A stretch of DNA of 29,954 bases, from NCBI GenBank assembly GCA_964608495.1, contig CAZSOQ010000036.1:1-29954 (forward strand), written 5' to 3'. Each line of letters starts with the position of its first letter. Position 1 is the stretch's first letter. This DNA comes from JAKORR01 sp964608495. GTDB lineage: Bacteria; Armatimonadota; Zipacnadia; Zipacnadales; FEN-943. A program made the position numbers and the translations under genes. Shown here one piece after another: positions 1-8,211 of this stretch. A model generated the notes under the pieces. The model was given only the letters and a program-made list of their open reading frames with translations. It ran no database searches and had not been told where the DNA came from.

Positions 1-170
1 TGCGGTGCAAGCGTGGCGCGGCGCGACTGGCTCTCCCGGCTCGTGCAGGCCGCCCGGGTCACCGTGTCGTCCGATGGGTCGGGCTCAACCTCCGCGAAGA
101 CCTCCAGCGGGACCGGGGCGGCCTGCACGAGCCGGGAGAGCCAGTCGCGCCGCGCCACGCTTGCACCGCA
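1..170. repeat. Perfect 55-bp inverted repeat at the scaffold end (fold-back)
   Basis: Bases 1-55 are the exact reverse complement of bases 116-170, with a 60-base spacer at 56-115. The minus-strand reading frame of the dehydrogenase gene makes sense from 287 through the right arm and the spacer, and becomes nonsense once it enters 1-55. This says that the right arm is the genuine copy and the left arm is an inverted duplicate. A perfect fold-back exactly at a contig end is most simply an assembly or amplification chimera. A real inverted duplication cannot be excluded from the sequence alone. Confidence 0.9.
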
Positions 171-287
171 CACCAGGAAGGCTGGCCCCGTCCCCAGCCG
201 CCCCACCAGGTCCCACAGTTCCGCCGCGGCGCCGTCGCCGGCGACCACGCGGACAGGGCTGTCGTCGAAGGCACTGTAGCTGGCCAT
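56..287 (-). CDS. Iron-type alcohol dehydrogenase family protein, N-terminal part (3' end missing)
   Basis: The minus-strand frame starts with ATG at 287, preceded by a GAGG-type ribosome site (GTGAGAGGC-ATG). It reads MASYSAFDDSPVRVVAGDG at the start, and later FLVCGASVARRDWLSRL and VFAEVEPDPSDDTV. An N-terminal strand carrying a conserved Gly, a FLVCGAS-like Rossmann strand and a VFxxVEPDPxxxTV segment are typical of the first 75-80 residues of group III iron-containing alcohol dehydrogenases (PF00465). These are NAD(P)-linked oxidoreductases acting on alcohols or aldehydes. The metal-binding His and Asp residues would lie in the missing part, so substrate and activity cannot be judged. The gene lies downstream of hslU on the same strand, separated by about 190 bases in which I see no gene and no clear promoter. 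The frame is lost at base 55, where the fold-back begins. Confidence 0.6.
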
Positions 288-478
288 GCCTCTCACCCTC
301 ACTGACCCAGGGCAGGGGGCCGCTCGCGCTGGGACGCCGGGCCCCGGTCGGGACTACTGTTCACCACCCACGAGGCCGAACCTTGTGGCGCACGGGCGCC
401 CCCTGCGGGAGAGTGTGGCCCGACGCCGCGCGGCCCGCCGAATCCAGGCGCGCGTCGCCGCGTGGGAAGGCGGTGCGC

Positions 479-1939
479 TTAGAGCATGTGGCGGCTGAGG
501 TCGCGGTCGTCGAGCAGGTCGGAGAGTTGGGCGCGCAGATACTCCGCCGTCACCGGCACCTTCTGCCCGCCGATCTCCGGCGCGTGGAAGCTGATCTCCT
601 CCAGGGCCCGCTCCAGGATCGTGTACAGCCGCCGGGCGCCGATGTTCTCGTCCTGCTCGTTCACGTAGCGGGCGATGCGAGCGACCTCGGCGATGGCGTC
701 CTCGGTGAACTCCAGCTCCACGTCCTCCGTGGCCAGCAGGGCCGTGTACTGCCGCACCAGGGAGTTCTCCGGCTCGACCAGAATCCGCCGGAAGTGCTCT
801 TCCGTCAGGCTGTGCAGCTTCACGCGAATCGGCAGCCGCCCCTGCAGCTCCGGGATGAGGTCCGAGGGGCTGGTTTCGTGGAAGGCGCCCGCCGCGATGA
901 AGAGGACGTGGTCGGTGCGGACGGGGCCGTGCTTGGTGACGACCGTCGAGCCCTCGATGATGGGCAGAATGTCGCGCTGCACGCCCTCGCGCGACACGTC
1001 GGGCCCCACGCCGGCGACCTCGCGGCCCGCTATCTTGTCCAGCTCGTCCACGAAGACTATGCCCGTCTCCTCGGCGCGGCGCACGGCCTCGCGCGCGATC
1101 TGCTGGGTGTCCAGCAGCTTCTCGGCTTCCTGCTGGGTGAGCATCTCGCGCGCCTCGCCGACCTTGACGCGACGCGTGGTGCGGCGGCCGGGGAACATGC
1201 TGCCGAGCATGTCCTGCATGTTGATGCCCATCTCCTCCAGACCCGCCTGCGAGAAGACCTGCAGGTTCTGGATCATGGGCTCCTCAACCTCGATGGTTAC
1301 CTCCAGGTCCTCGAGCTCGCCGCGGGCAAGCCGGCCGCGCAGGTCCTCGCGGCGGCGCTCCCACTGCCGGCGCTGGTCGGCCAGGGCCTGGGTGTCCACG
1401 GGCTGAGAGGCACCGAAGAGCTGGCCCAAAGGCGAGGCGGGCTGCTGGCCAGGCGGCTCACCTGTCAGCACGTCGAGCAGGCGCTCTTCGCCGTTGGCCC
1501 GGGCCTTCTGCCATACGGCCGCCATGGCCTCGGCGTACACCATGTTGTAGGAGACGTCTGCCAGGTCGCGGATCATGCTGTCCACGTCGCGACCCACGTA
1601 GCCGACCTCGGTGAACTTGGTGGCCTCGACCTTCACGAAGGGGGCGTTGGCGAGCCGCGCCAGGCGCCGCGCGATCTCGGTCTTGCCCACTCCCGTCGGC
1701 CCCATCATCAGGATGTTCTTGGGCGAGATCTCCTCCCGCAGGGGCTCGGGCACTCTGCGCCGGCGCACGCGATTGCGCAGGGCTATGGCCACCGCGCGCT
1801 TGGCTTCTTCTTGCCCCACGATGTACTTGTCCAGCTCCGCCACGATCTGGCGAGGCGTAAGCTCGTCCTCCGGCTCGCGCCTGAGGCCGCGCCGTCCCTC
1901 TTCCAGAGCGCGCTGCAGGTCGAAACCATCTTCCGCCAT
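479..1939 (-). CDS. hslU: ATP-dependent protease ATPase subunit HslU (ClpY)
   Basis: This is the 486-residue AAA+ unfoldase of the cytoplasmic HslUV (ClpYQ) protease. It forms a hexamer that unfolds substrates and threads them into HslV. Visible features in order: the N-terminal TPRQIVAELDKYIVGQEEAK segment, Walker A GPTGVGKT at residues 80-87, the pore loop GYVG at 113-116, a charged intermediate (I) domain at about 130-280, Walker B IVFVDE at 294-299, sensor-2 GARR at 434-437, and the C-terminal tail LSRHML that docks into HslV. It is about 40 residues longer than the E. coli protein (443), mainly in the I domain (Gln/Pro-rich around 160-185). ATG at 1939 was chosen because it follows the hslV stop by 5 bases, has GGAG 8 bases upstream and starts the conserved region. 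A GTG three codons earlier is possible. It is the last gene of the xerC-hslV-hslU unit. Confidence 0.97.
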   Translation of the reverse strand: MAEDGFDLQRALEEGRRGLRREPEDELTPRQIVAELDKYIVGQEEAKRAVAIALRNRVRRRRVPEPLREEISPKNILMMGPTGVGKTEIARRLARLANAPFVKVEATKFTEVGYVGRDVDSMIRDLADVSYNMVYAEAMAAVWQKARANGEERLLDVLTGEPPGQQPASPLGQLFGASQPVDTQALADQRRQWERRREDLRGRLARGELEDLEVTIEVEEPMIQNLQVFSQAGLEEMGINMQDMLGSMFPGRRTTRRVKVGEAREMLTQQEAEKLLDTQQIAREAVRRAEETGIVFVDELDKIAGREVAGVGPDVSREGVQRDILPIIEGSTVVTKHGPVRTDHVLFIAAGAFHETSPSDLIPELQGRLPIRVKLHSLTEEHFRRILVEPENSLVRQYTALLATEDVELEFTEDAIAEVARIARYVNEQDENIGARRLYTILERALEEISFHAPEIGGQKVPVTAEYLRAQLSDLLDDRDLSRHML

Positions 1940-1944
1940 GGCCT

Positions 1945-2493
1945 TCACTCCAGTGTGTGCACGACGATTCTGTCGTTGGTGTAGATGCACAGGCGCGCGG
2001 CGATCTCCATCGCCGCGCGGCAGATCTCCTCCGCGCCCATCTGGGTGTGCGCCAGCAGCGCGCGGGCCGCGGCTTCGGCGTAGGCGCCGCCCGACCCTAT
2101 CCCCAGCACATCGTCGTCGGGGCGGATCAGCTCGCCCCGCCCAGACACGAGCAGCACGTTCTCGCGATCGGCCACCAGCAGCAGGGCGTCGAGATGGCGC
2201 AGGACCCGGTCCGTCCGCCACTGCTTCACCAGCTCGACCGCCGCGCGCGGCAGGTTGCCCGAGTACTCGTCCAGCCTGGCCTCGAGGCGCTCGAAAAGGG
2301 CCAGGGCATCGGCCGCCGCCCCTGCGTAGCCCGCCAGCACGGCGCCGTCCCGCATCGTGCGCACCTTCTGAGCGCCGTGCTTGACCACCACGTCGCCCAG
2401 GCTCACCTGGCCGTCGCCGCCCATGGCCACTACGCCGTCGCGCACGACCGCCAGGACCGTCGTGCCGCGCCATTCAGCCTGGGATCTGCTCAT
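1945..2493 (-). CDS. hslV: ATP-dependent protease proteolytic subunit HslV (ClpQ)
   Basis: This is the 182-residue threonine peptidase (family T1) that forms the two-ring proteolytic core of HslUV. ATG at 2493 has a strong GAGGAGG ribosome site 7 bases upstream. An in-frame ATG at 2514 lacks one. The mature N-terminus would be Thr11 in the motif WRG-TTVLAVVRDG, where the first Thr is the nucleophile, leaving a 10-residue propeptide. That is longer than the one to five residues usual in this family. The catalytic Lys region KHGAQKVR and the GIGSGG segment near the C-terminal third are present. The gene starts inside the end of xerC (20-base overlap) and ends 5 bases before hslU, so the three are almost certainly co-translated. 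The order xerC-hslV-hslU matches codV-clpQ-clpY of Bacillus. Confidence 0.97.
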   Translation of the reverse strand: MSRSQAEWRGTTVLAVVRDGVVAMGGDGQVSLGDVVVKHGAQKVRTMRDGAVLAGYAGAAADALALFERLEARLDEYSGNLPRAAVELVKQWRTDRVLRHLDALLLVADRENVLLVSGRGELIRPDDDVLGIGSGGAYAEAAARALLAHTQMGAEEICRAAMEIAARLCIYTNDRIVVHTLE

Positions 2494-3496
2494 AGTCCGC
2501 CTCCTCAACGTCATCGGGGAGGCCCTGCAAGCCCCGCGGGCTGCCGGAGTCCCCGAGCTGCGGGTCCTCGGCCGCGCCGGCGCGGGCCAGCGGATGGGCG
2601 TCCTGGTAGCTCTGCCGCAGGCGCTCGGCGCTCACGTGCGTGTAGACCTGGGTCGTGGCGAGCGCGGCATGGCCCAGCAGCTCCTGGATGGAGCGCAGGT
2701 CCGCGCCGTTGTCCAGCAGATGCGTGGCGAAGGTGTGGCGGAAGACATGCGGGCTGACCCGCTGCCCCAGCGCGGTCTGCAGAACGTACTTGTGGACCAT
2801 GCGCTGAATCCCTCGCACCCTGAGCCTGCCGCCCCGCCAGTTAAGGAACAGCGCCGGCTGGGGCTTGCGCAGGGGCGCCCGAGCCAGCAGATGCGGCCGC
2901 GCCTCGACCAGATATCGCCGCAGGGCCTCCTCGGCCGGCTCGCCGAAGAACACCACCCGCTCCTTGTCCCCCTTGCCGATGACCCAGGCCGAGCGCTGGT
3001 CGAGCTTCACCGCCTCCAGGTCCAGGCCGGACAGCTCCGAGACCCTCACGCCGCTGGCATAGAAGAACTCCAGGATGGCCCGGTCCCGCAGGCCCAGCGG
3101 CGTGGCCTCGGAAGGAGCGGCGAGCAACTGCTCCAGCTCGCCGCGATAGAGCACCTCGGGCAGCCTCTGCCGCTGGCCCGACATCCCCACCAGCACCGCC
3201 GGATTCTGCTGGAGCTGCCCCTCGTTGACCAGGAAACGGAAGAAGCTGCGCAGCGACGCAAGCCTTCGCGCGATCGTGCTCTGGGCGTAGCGCGAACGGC
3301 GCAGATGCGCCACCCAGCTCCGCACGACGCGGTAGTCCACAGCCGCCCAGTCGAAGGCCCTCTCCTCCCCGAGCTGGCTGGCGAGAAAGGCGACGAAGGT
3401 CTGCGCGTCTCCGGCGTAGGCCTCGGCCGTCTTGGGGCTGAGGCCACGAACCTGTGTCAGGTAACGCAGGAAATCGTCGAGAGCTGCCGCGGCCAC
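2474..3496 (-). CDS. xerC: Tyrosine site-specific recombinase XerC/XerD family
   Basis: This 340-residue tyrosine recombinase probably resolves chromosome dimers at dif. The N-terminal SAM-like core-binding domain covers residues 1-105 (RGLSPKTAEAYAGD). The catalytic domain has every active-site residue: Arg151 (SGVRVSEL), Lys175 (IGKGDKE), His250 and Arg253 (SPHVFRHTFATHLL), His276 (LLGHA) and Tyr285 (TTQVYTH). It is about 40 residues longer than usual because of a low-complexity tail after the catalytic Tyr. The start is taken as GTG at 3496, which has GGAGGTG 6 bases upstream; another GTG at 3505 lies inside that ribosome site. Its end overlaps hslV. XerC and XerD cannot be told apart here. 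The symbol is chosen because of the hslVU neighbourhood, as in Firmicutes. Confidence 0.92.
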   Translation of the reverse strand: MAAAALDDFLRYLTQVRGLSPKTAEAYAGDAQTFVAFLASQLGEERAFDWAAVDYRVVRSWVAHLRRSRYAQSTIARRLASLRSFFRFLVNEGQLQQNPAVLVGMSGQRQRLPEVLYRGELEQLLAAPSEATPLGLRDRAILEFFYASGVRVSELSGLDLEAVKLDQRSAWVIGKGDKERVVFFGEPAEEALRRYLVEARPHLLARAPLRKPQPALFLNWRGGRLRVRGIQRMVHKYVLQTALGQRVSPHVFRHTFATHLLDNGADLRSIQELLGHAALATTQVYTHVSAERLRQSYQDAHPLARAGAAEDPQLGDSGSPRGLQGLPDDVEEADYEQIPG

Positions 3497-3595
3497 TGCG
3501 GCCACCTCCGTTGCTGCGTCGAAAGCTGCTTCTCCTGGTTCCCCAGTCGCCCCGCGGCGCCCGAGTCGCCGGCCGGCCCGGACGCGAGTCCCGAT

Positions 3596-3814
3596 TCACA
3601 GACGCCAGAAGGGGTCATTCCGCAGGTAGGCGTCCAGGTCAACCCAACTGGTGTCCGGGGGCACGAGGGTGACGTAGGGCGGTGGCGGCACCTTCTGCAC
3701 CACGGGCCCCTCGCTGCCCATGCCGATCACGACAAAGGCCGCCTGCCAGGCGCCCAGCGCAATCAGCACCAGCAGGCCCACTGCCCAGAACGGAACGCGA
3801 GCTTGTGCTTGCAT
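3596..3814 (-). CDS. Small single-pass membrane protein, unknown function
   Basis: This 72-residue product is not recognised. Residues 8-30 form one hydrophobic helix (FWAVGLLVLIALGAWQAAFVV). The rest is a Pro-rich, probably extracytoplasmic tail (KVPPPPYVTLVPPDTSW) ending in LRNDPFWRL. I regard it as real because a good promoter (3830-3859) is placed just 15 bases upstream of its ATG and nothing else lies between promoter and gene. The ribosome site is weak, and the predicted transcript leader is only about 9 bases. It would be the first gene of the unit that continues with xerC-hslV-hslU after a 99-base gap. Confidence 0.6.
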   Translation of the reverse strand: MQAQARVPFWAVGLLVLIALGAWQAAFVVIGMGSEGPVVQKVPPPPYVTLVPPDTSWVDLDAYLRNDPFWRL

Positions 3815-3829
3815 CGTGCTATCCGGGGC

Positions 3830-3859
3830 ATTCTAGGGTGTCGAGCTGGGGAGGGTCAA
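3830..3859 (-). promoter_or_regulatory. Sigma-70-like promoter for the small protein and xerC-hslVU
   Basis: Read on the minus strand, TTGACC (3859-3854) is followed after 18 bases by TAGAAT (3835-3830). Both boxes match the consensus at five of six positions. Transcription should start near 3823, about nine bases before the ATG at 3814. It lies downstream of atpC and thereby separates the ATP synthase operon from the xerC-hslVU group. Confidence 0.65.
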
Positions 3860-3870
3860 ATGGCCCACGC

Positions 3871-3911
3871 CCCGGGCAGCCCCTGCCACGGCCCGGGCAG
3901 TCCCTGCCGGG
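3871..3911 (-). terminator. Tandem GC-rich hairpins downstream of atpC
   Basis: Two near-identical 17-base direct repeats (3871-3887 and 3892-3908, one mismatch, 21 bases apart) each form a perfect five-pair stem GGCAG/CTGCC with a three-base loop. The second extends further with a mismatch and two more G-C pairs. They lie between the atpC stop and the next promoter, which suits termination of the ATP synthase transcript. There is no T-tract, so classic intrinsic termination is not shown. Confidence 0.4.
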
Positions 3912-3942
3912 CCCTGGCCTGAGGTCGCCGAGAGCCGGCTCC

Positions 3943-4398
3943 TCACCCACGAGGAGGCCGCCCGCCGCCGGGCAGCCTGACCCGCCGATAGACCCTCTCG
4001 CGGGCCAGGGCGCGGTGAAGCGCGGCCATCGCGCGGTCCACGTCCACCGCGGAGTCCGCCGCCGCGCGGCCGATGAGGTCCCGAGCCCGCTGCTCAGCCT
4101 CCATGGCCCGGCGAATGTCTATGGACTCGGCCCTCTCGCCCGCGTCCAGATAGAGGCACACCTTCCCGTCGGGCTGCACGTGCAGTACCCCGCCGGTGCA
4201 GGAGAAGAAGTCCTGCTCCTCTTCGCCGGGCTTGCGGACCGTGATGGCCCCATAGGCGAGCTGGGCCATCATGGGCGCGTGGTGCGCCAGGATTCCCACA
4301 GTCCCGTCCTGGACCGGCGCGCGCACATGCTCGGCCTGGCCCTCGAAGAGGGTGCCGTCGCGCTTCACGATCAGCAGGCTGAAGGGGGGACGGGCCAC
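3943..4398 (-). CDS. atpC: F-type ATP synthase subunit epsilon
   Basis: This 151-residue protein is the central-stalk epsilon subunit, which links the gamma rotor to the c ring and can inhibit ATP hydrolysis. The N-terminal beta-sandwich is clear (FSLLIVKRDGTLFEGQAEHV, then GTVGILAHHAPMMAQLAYGAI). The C-terminal helical hairpin (RAMEAEQRARDLI and DRAMAALHRALARERVYRR) is complete and ends with a basic, Gly/Pro-rich tail. The start codon is GTG at 4398, with GGGGAGGG about ten bases upstream. It is the last gene of the atp operon and begins 7 bases after the atpD stop. Confidence 0.95.
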   Translation of the reverse strand: MARPPFSLLIVKRDGTLFEGQAEHVRAPVQDGTVGILAHHAPMMAQLAYGAITVRKPGEEEQDFFSCTGGVLHVQPDGKVCLYLDAGERAESIDIRRAMEAEQRARDLIGRAAADSAVDVDRAMAALHRALARERVYRRVRLPGGGRPPRG

Positions 4399-4405
4399 GG
4401 CGCGG

Positions 4406-5797
4406 CTACCCTCCCCTGGACTTGGTCACGGCGTCGTCTATCGTCGCGACCATCCGGAAGGCCCCCTCCGGCAGGTCGTCATGCTTGCCGTCCAGAATCG
4501 CGCGGAAGCCCCGCACTGACTCCTCCACCGACACGTAGACCCCGGACATGCCGGTGAAGACCTCGGCCACGAAGAAGGGCTGCGTCAGGAACTGCTGCAG
4601 GCGGCGTGCGCGGTGCACCACGAGCTTGTCCTCGTCGCCGAGCTCCTCGATCCCCAGGATGGCGATGATGTCCCGCAGGTCCTTGTAGCGCTGCAGCGTG
4701 CTCTGGACGTCCCGGGCGACATTGTAGTGCTCCTCGCCCACGGTCCGCGGGTCGAGCAGTCGGGAGAAGGACCCCAGGGGGTCCACGGCGGGGTAGATGC
4801 CCTGCTCGAAGAGCTCGCGGCTGAGGGCGATGCTCGCGTCCAGGTGGGCGAAGGTGGTGGCGGGCGCGGGGTCGGTGTAGTCGTCCGCCGGCACGTACAC
4901 CGCCTGCACGGAGGTGATCGAGCCCTCGCTGGTCGAGGTGATTCGCTCCTGCAGTTGGCCCATCTCGGTCGCCAGCGTGGGCTGATACCCTACCGCGGAG
5001 GGCATCCGCCCCAGCAGCGCCGACACCTCCGACCCCGCCTGTGTGAACCGGAAGATGTTGTCAATGAAGAGCAGCACGTCCTGCTGCTCGACGTCCCGGA
5101 AGTACTCGGCCATCGTCAGGGCCGTCAGACCGATGCGCAGTCGGGCGCCGGGCGGCTCGTTCATCTGGCCGAAGACCAGCGCCGTGCTGCCCAACACGCC
5201 GGACTCGCGCATCTCGAGCCACAGGTCGTTGCCCTCGCGCGTGCGCTCCCCCACGCCGGCGAAGACCGAAACCCCCTGGTGCTGGGTGGCGACGGTGTGG
5301 ATCAGCTCCATGATGAGGACTGTCTTGCCCACGCCGGCGCCGCCGAAGAGCCCGATCTTGCCTCCCCTCGGGAAGGGGCACAGCAGGTCTACGACCTTGA
5401 TCCCCGTCTCGAATTGCTCGACGGACACCCGCTGCTGCTCGAAGCCCGGGGGCGTCTTGTGGATGGGCTCGTGGCGGTCGGTCTCGACGTCGCCAAGACC
5501 GTCCACGGGTCGCCCGAGGACATCGAAGAGCCGTCCCAGGGTCGCCCGGCCGACGGGCACGGAGATGGGGTGCCCCGCGTCCTCGGCCTCCACGCCGCGG
5601 CTGAGCCCGTCCGTGGTGTCCATGGCGATGCAGCGAACGGCCCGGTCACCCAGGTGTTGGGCCACCTCAACGACCAGCGGGTCGTCCCGCTTGGGGTCAC
5701 GGATGAGGATGGCGTTGAGCAGTTCGGGTAGCTCGCCCTCGGCGAACTCGATGTCCACCACCGGCCCGCGCACCTGGATTACCTTGCCAACTGCCAT
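4406..5797 (-). CDS. atpD: F-type ATP synthase subunit beta (catalytic)
   Basis: This 463-residue catalytic F1 subunit makes or hydrolyses ATP at the alpha/beta interface. The Walker A loop GGAGVGKT is at residues 152-159. Also present are the catalytic GERTREGNDL segment (Glu and Arg), Walker B VLLFIDNIFRF, the ALLGRMPSAVGYQPTL segment, TEMGQLQERITST, and a DELSEED-like region (ELGDEDKLVVHRARRLQQF). Length is normal for the family (460-480). ATG at 5797 starts the beta-barrel segment GKVIQVRGPVVDIEF. It lies between atpG (18-base gap) and atpC. Confidence 0.98.
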   Translation of the reverse strand: MAVGKVIQVRGPVVDIEFAEGELPELLNAILIRDPKRDDPLVVEVAQHLGDRAVRCIAMDTTDGLSRGVEAEDAGHPISVPVGRATLGRLFDVLGRPVDGLGDVETDRHEPIHKTPPGFEQQRVSVEQFETGIKVVDLLCPFPRGGKIGLFGGAGVGKTVLIMELIHTVATQHQGVSVFAGVGERTREGNDLWLEMRESGVLGSTALVFGQMNEPPGARLRIGLTALTMAEYFRDVEQQDVLLFIDNIFRFTQAGSEVSALLGRMPSAVGYQPTLATEMGQLQERITSTSEGSITSVQAVYVPADDYTDPAPATTFAHLDASIALSRELFEQGIYPAVDPLGSFSRLLDPRTVGEEHYNVARDVQSTLQRYKDLRDIIAILGIEELGDEDKLVVHRARRLQQFLTQPFFVAEVFTGMSGVYVSVEESVRGFRAILDGKHDDLPEGAFRMVATIDDAVTKSRGG

Positions 5798-5815
5798 TGC
5801 GGATCACTCCATGAC

Positions 5816-6673
5816 CTAATCGGCGGAGATCGCCTCGGCGCCGCCGATAACTTCCATAATCTCCGTGGTTATCTCCTGCTGGCGGATGCGATTGCGCAGG
5901 CGGGTGAGCTCGTCCATCAGCTCCTCCGCGTTGTCGCTGGCCGCCGTCATTGCCGCCACCCTCGCCGCCTGCTCCGCCGCCGCGCCCTCGATCACCAACT
6001 GCGCCACGTGGGCTTCCAGGGCTCGCGGCAGCAGGGCGTCCAGCACCTCGGCCGCCCGCGGCTCGAACAGGTAGGGCACCCGTTCCCCGGCCCGCAGTTC
6101 CTCCCGCTCCATGGGCAGCAGGCGGACCACGTCCGCGATGTTCTGCAGCGACGACCGAAAGGGCGTGTGCACGGCGTAGGCGCCGTCGCACAGGCCCTCG
6201 TCCAGACAGGCCCGAAGCAGGTTGGCCACTCGCAGATGCACCTGCCCGACGGACTTGCCTCCGTAGCCGGGCAGGAGGGTGTGCAGGGGCTTGCCCTTGG
6301 CGGCGGCCCAGGACGCCACCTTCTCCCCCACGCCGATGATGAGGGCCACGGGCAGCTCGCGCAGCGCCTGGTCGGCGCGGCGGAACACCAGGGAGTTGTA
6401 GCTGCCGCAGAGGCCCCGGTCGCCCGCGACCACGACCAGGGCGACGCGCTGAGGCTCCTCCTGGGACAGGAAGGGGTGGCTGGCTTCCTCCAGACTCCCC
6501 ACCAGGTGCCGCGCCAGCTCCCTGATGCCCTCCCAGTAGGGCCGGCTGTTGGCCACCACCTGCTGAGAGCGCCTCAGGCGCGCGGCCGCCACCATCTTCA
6601 TGGCCCGGGTGATCTGGGCCACGCTGGTGACGGTGCGGATCTTGCGGCGGATTGTCCGAAGGTCCTCGGGCAT
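5816..6673 (-). CDS. atpG: F-type ATP synthase subunit gamma
   Basis: This 285-residue subunit is the rotating central shaft of F1. The N-terminal coiled-coil helix has the conserved IRRKIRTVTSVAQITRAMKMV signature at residues 8-28. The Rossmann-like middle contains VALVVVAGDRGLCGSYN, and the C-terminal helix has ELMDELTRLRNRIRQQEITT followed by EIMEVIGGAEAI. These parts correspond to the whole family, with normal length. ATG at 6673 begins the conserved helix directly. It follows atpA by 19 bases in the operon. Confidence 0.97.
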   Translation of the reverse strand: MPEDLRTIRRKIRTVTSVAQITRAMKMVAAARLRRSQQVVANSRPYWEGIRELARHLVGSLEEASHPFLSQEEPQRVALVVVAGDRGLCGSYNSLVFRRADQALRELPVALIIGVGEKVASWAAAKGKPLHTLLPGYGGKSVGQVHLRVANLLRACLDEGLCDGAYAVHTPFRSSLQNIADVVRLLPMEREELRAGERVPYLFEPRAAEVLDALLPRALEAHVAQLVIEGAAAEQAARVAAMTAASDNAEELMDELTRLRNRIRQQEITTEIMEVIGGAEAISAD

Positions 6674-6692
6674 CGGTTACCTCTGCGCCCGC

Positions 6693-8210
6693 CTAGCCGG
6701 CCTGGCCCCGGCGCTTCTCCTTGAACTCCTTGATGATGTCCGCGAGCCTCTGGGCGTTGGCGTCGGTCAGGTCCCCGCTGGTGACCATCTCCTGCACCAG
6801 GTCCCCGTGCTGCTCGTGGACGTAGGCGATCAGGTCCGCCTCGAAGGACGGGATGTCCTCGACCGCGACGTCGTCCAGATGGCCCCGCGTGCCGGCGTAG
6901 ACGGCTATCACCTGATCCACGGCGGCCATGGGGCGGTACTGGTCCTGCTTGAGGACCTGCATCATCCGGTGCCCGCGCTCCAGGATCGCCCGCGTATCGG
7001 CGTCCAGGTCGGCGGCGAACTGGGCGAAGGCGGCGTACTCGCGGTAGCCCGACAGGTCCAGCCGCAGGCTCTTGGCCACCGCGCGCATCATCCGCGTCTG
7101 CGCCGAGCTGCCCACGCGCGACACGCTCGCGCCCACGTTCATCGCCGGCCGCTGGCCCTGGAAGAACAGGTCCGGCTCCAGGTAGATCTGCCCGTCGGTG
7201 ATCGAGATCACGTTGGTCGGGATGTAGGCCGAGTAGTCGCCCTCCTGGGTCTCCACGATGGGCAGGGCCGTCAGCGACCCGCCCCCCTCGGCGTCGGACA
7301 TCTTGGCCGCGCGCTCCAGCAGCCGGGAGTGCAGATTGAAGATGTCGCCCGGGTACGCCTCGCGCCCCGGCGGACGCCGCAGCAGCAACGCCACCTGGCG
7401 GTAGGCCTGCGCGTGCTTGCTCAGGTCGTCGTACACCACCAGCGCGTGCTTGCCCGCGTCCCGCATCTCCTCGCCGATCGCGCACCCCGCGTAAGGCGCT
7501 ATGTACTGCAGCGCCGCCGGGTCGGCCGCCGAGGCCGAGACGATGCAGGTGTACTTCATCGCCCCGAATTCCTCGAGGGTCGCCGCGATGCGACGCACCG
7601 ACGAGAGCTTCTGTCCCACGGCCACGTAAACGCAGTACACGTCCGTGTCGCGCTGGTTGATGATCGTGTCAATCGCGATGGCGGTCTTGCCCGTCTGACG
7701 GTCGCCGATGATGAGCTCGCGCTGGCCACGGCCGATGGGCGTCATCGAGTCAATGCACTTCAGCCCCGTGTGGAGCGGCTCGCGCACGGGCTGGCGGTCT
7801 ATGACGCCCGGGGCCTTCACGTCAATCAGCCGGAGGGTCTCGGACTCCACGGGACCCTTGTCGTCCAGCGGCTGGCCCAGGGGGTCCACCACTCGGCCAA
7901 ACAGGGCTAGGCCGACCCGGGTGGACAGGATCCGCCCCGTGCAGCGCACCTGGTCGCCCTCGCGGACGTGCTCGTCCGACCCCAGCAGGATGCAGCCGAC
8001 GTTGTCCTCCTGCAGGTCCAGGGCGATGCCCATGACGCCGCGGGGGAACTCGACCAGCTCGGAGGCCATGACCTGATCCAGGCCGTAGACGCGGGCGATG
8101 CCGTCGCCCACCTCGATGACGGCGCCGACCGTGGCCGTGTCAATCTGGGTGCGGTAGCGTTCGAGCTCGCGCCGCATCACCTCGGTGACCTCGTCAGGGC
8201 GCACAGACAC
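6693..8210 (-). CDS. atpA: F-type ATP synthase subunit alpha
   Basis: This 505-residue F1 subunit carries the non-catalytic nucleotide sites and supplies the arginine finger to the beta active site. Features include the N-terminal helix RPDEVTEVMRRELERY, the barrel segment GAVIEVGDGIARVYGLD, Walker A GDRQTGKT at 169-176, the ALVVYDDLSKHAQAYR segment and the arginine-finger region GASVSRVGSSAQ. GTG at 8210 was chosen: it has AGGAAGG 9 bases upstream, lies 1 base after the atpH stop and gives an N-terminus (VSVRPDEV) aligning with Bacillus AtpA (MSIKAEEI). Other in-frame GTGs at 8219 and 8204 fit less well. The frame stays open far upstream, but that part overlaps atpH and is not coding. Confidence 0.97.
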   Translation of the reverse strand: MSVRPDEVTEVMRRELERYRTQIDTATVGAVIEVGDGIARVYGLDQVMASELVEFPRGVMGIALDLQEDNVGCILLGSDEHVREGDQVRCTGRILSTRVGLALFGRVVDPLGQPLDDKGPVESETLRLIDVKAPGVIDRQPVREPLHTGLKCIDSMTPIGRGQRELIIGDRQTGKTAIAIDTIINQRDTDVYCVYVAVGQKLSSVRRIAATLEEFGAMKYTCIVSASAADPAALQYIAPYAGCAIGEEMRDAGKHALVVYDDLSKHAQAYRQVALLLRRPPGREAYPGDIFNLHSRLLERAAKMSDAEGGGSLTALPIVETQEGDYSAYIPTNVISITDGQIYLEPDLFFQGQRPAMNVGASVSRVGSSAQTRMMRAVAKSLRLDLSGYREYAAFAQFAADLDADTRAILERGHRMMQVLKQDQYRPMAAVDQVIAVYAGTRGHLDDVAVEDIPSFEADLIAYVHEQHGDLVQEMVTSGDLTDANAQRLADIIKEFKEKRRGQAG

Positions 8211-8211
8211 C

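Noticed and set aside
5..1984. A 659-codon plus-strand frame covering the dehydrogenase and hslU region
   Set aside because: It is antisense to hslU along its whole length, is rich in Arg/Leu/Gly/Val and has no recognisable domain. Long open antisense frames are expected at this GC content.
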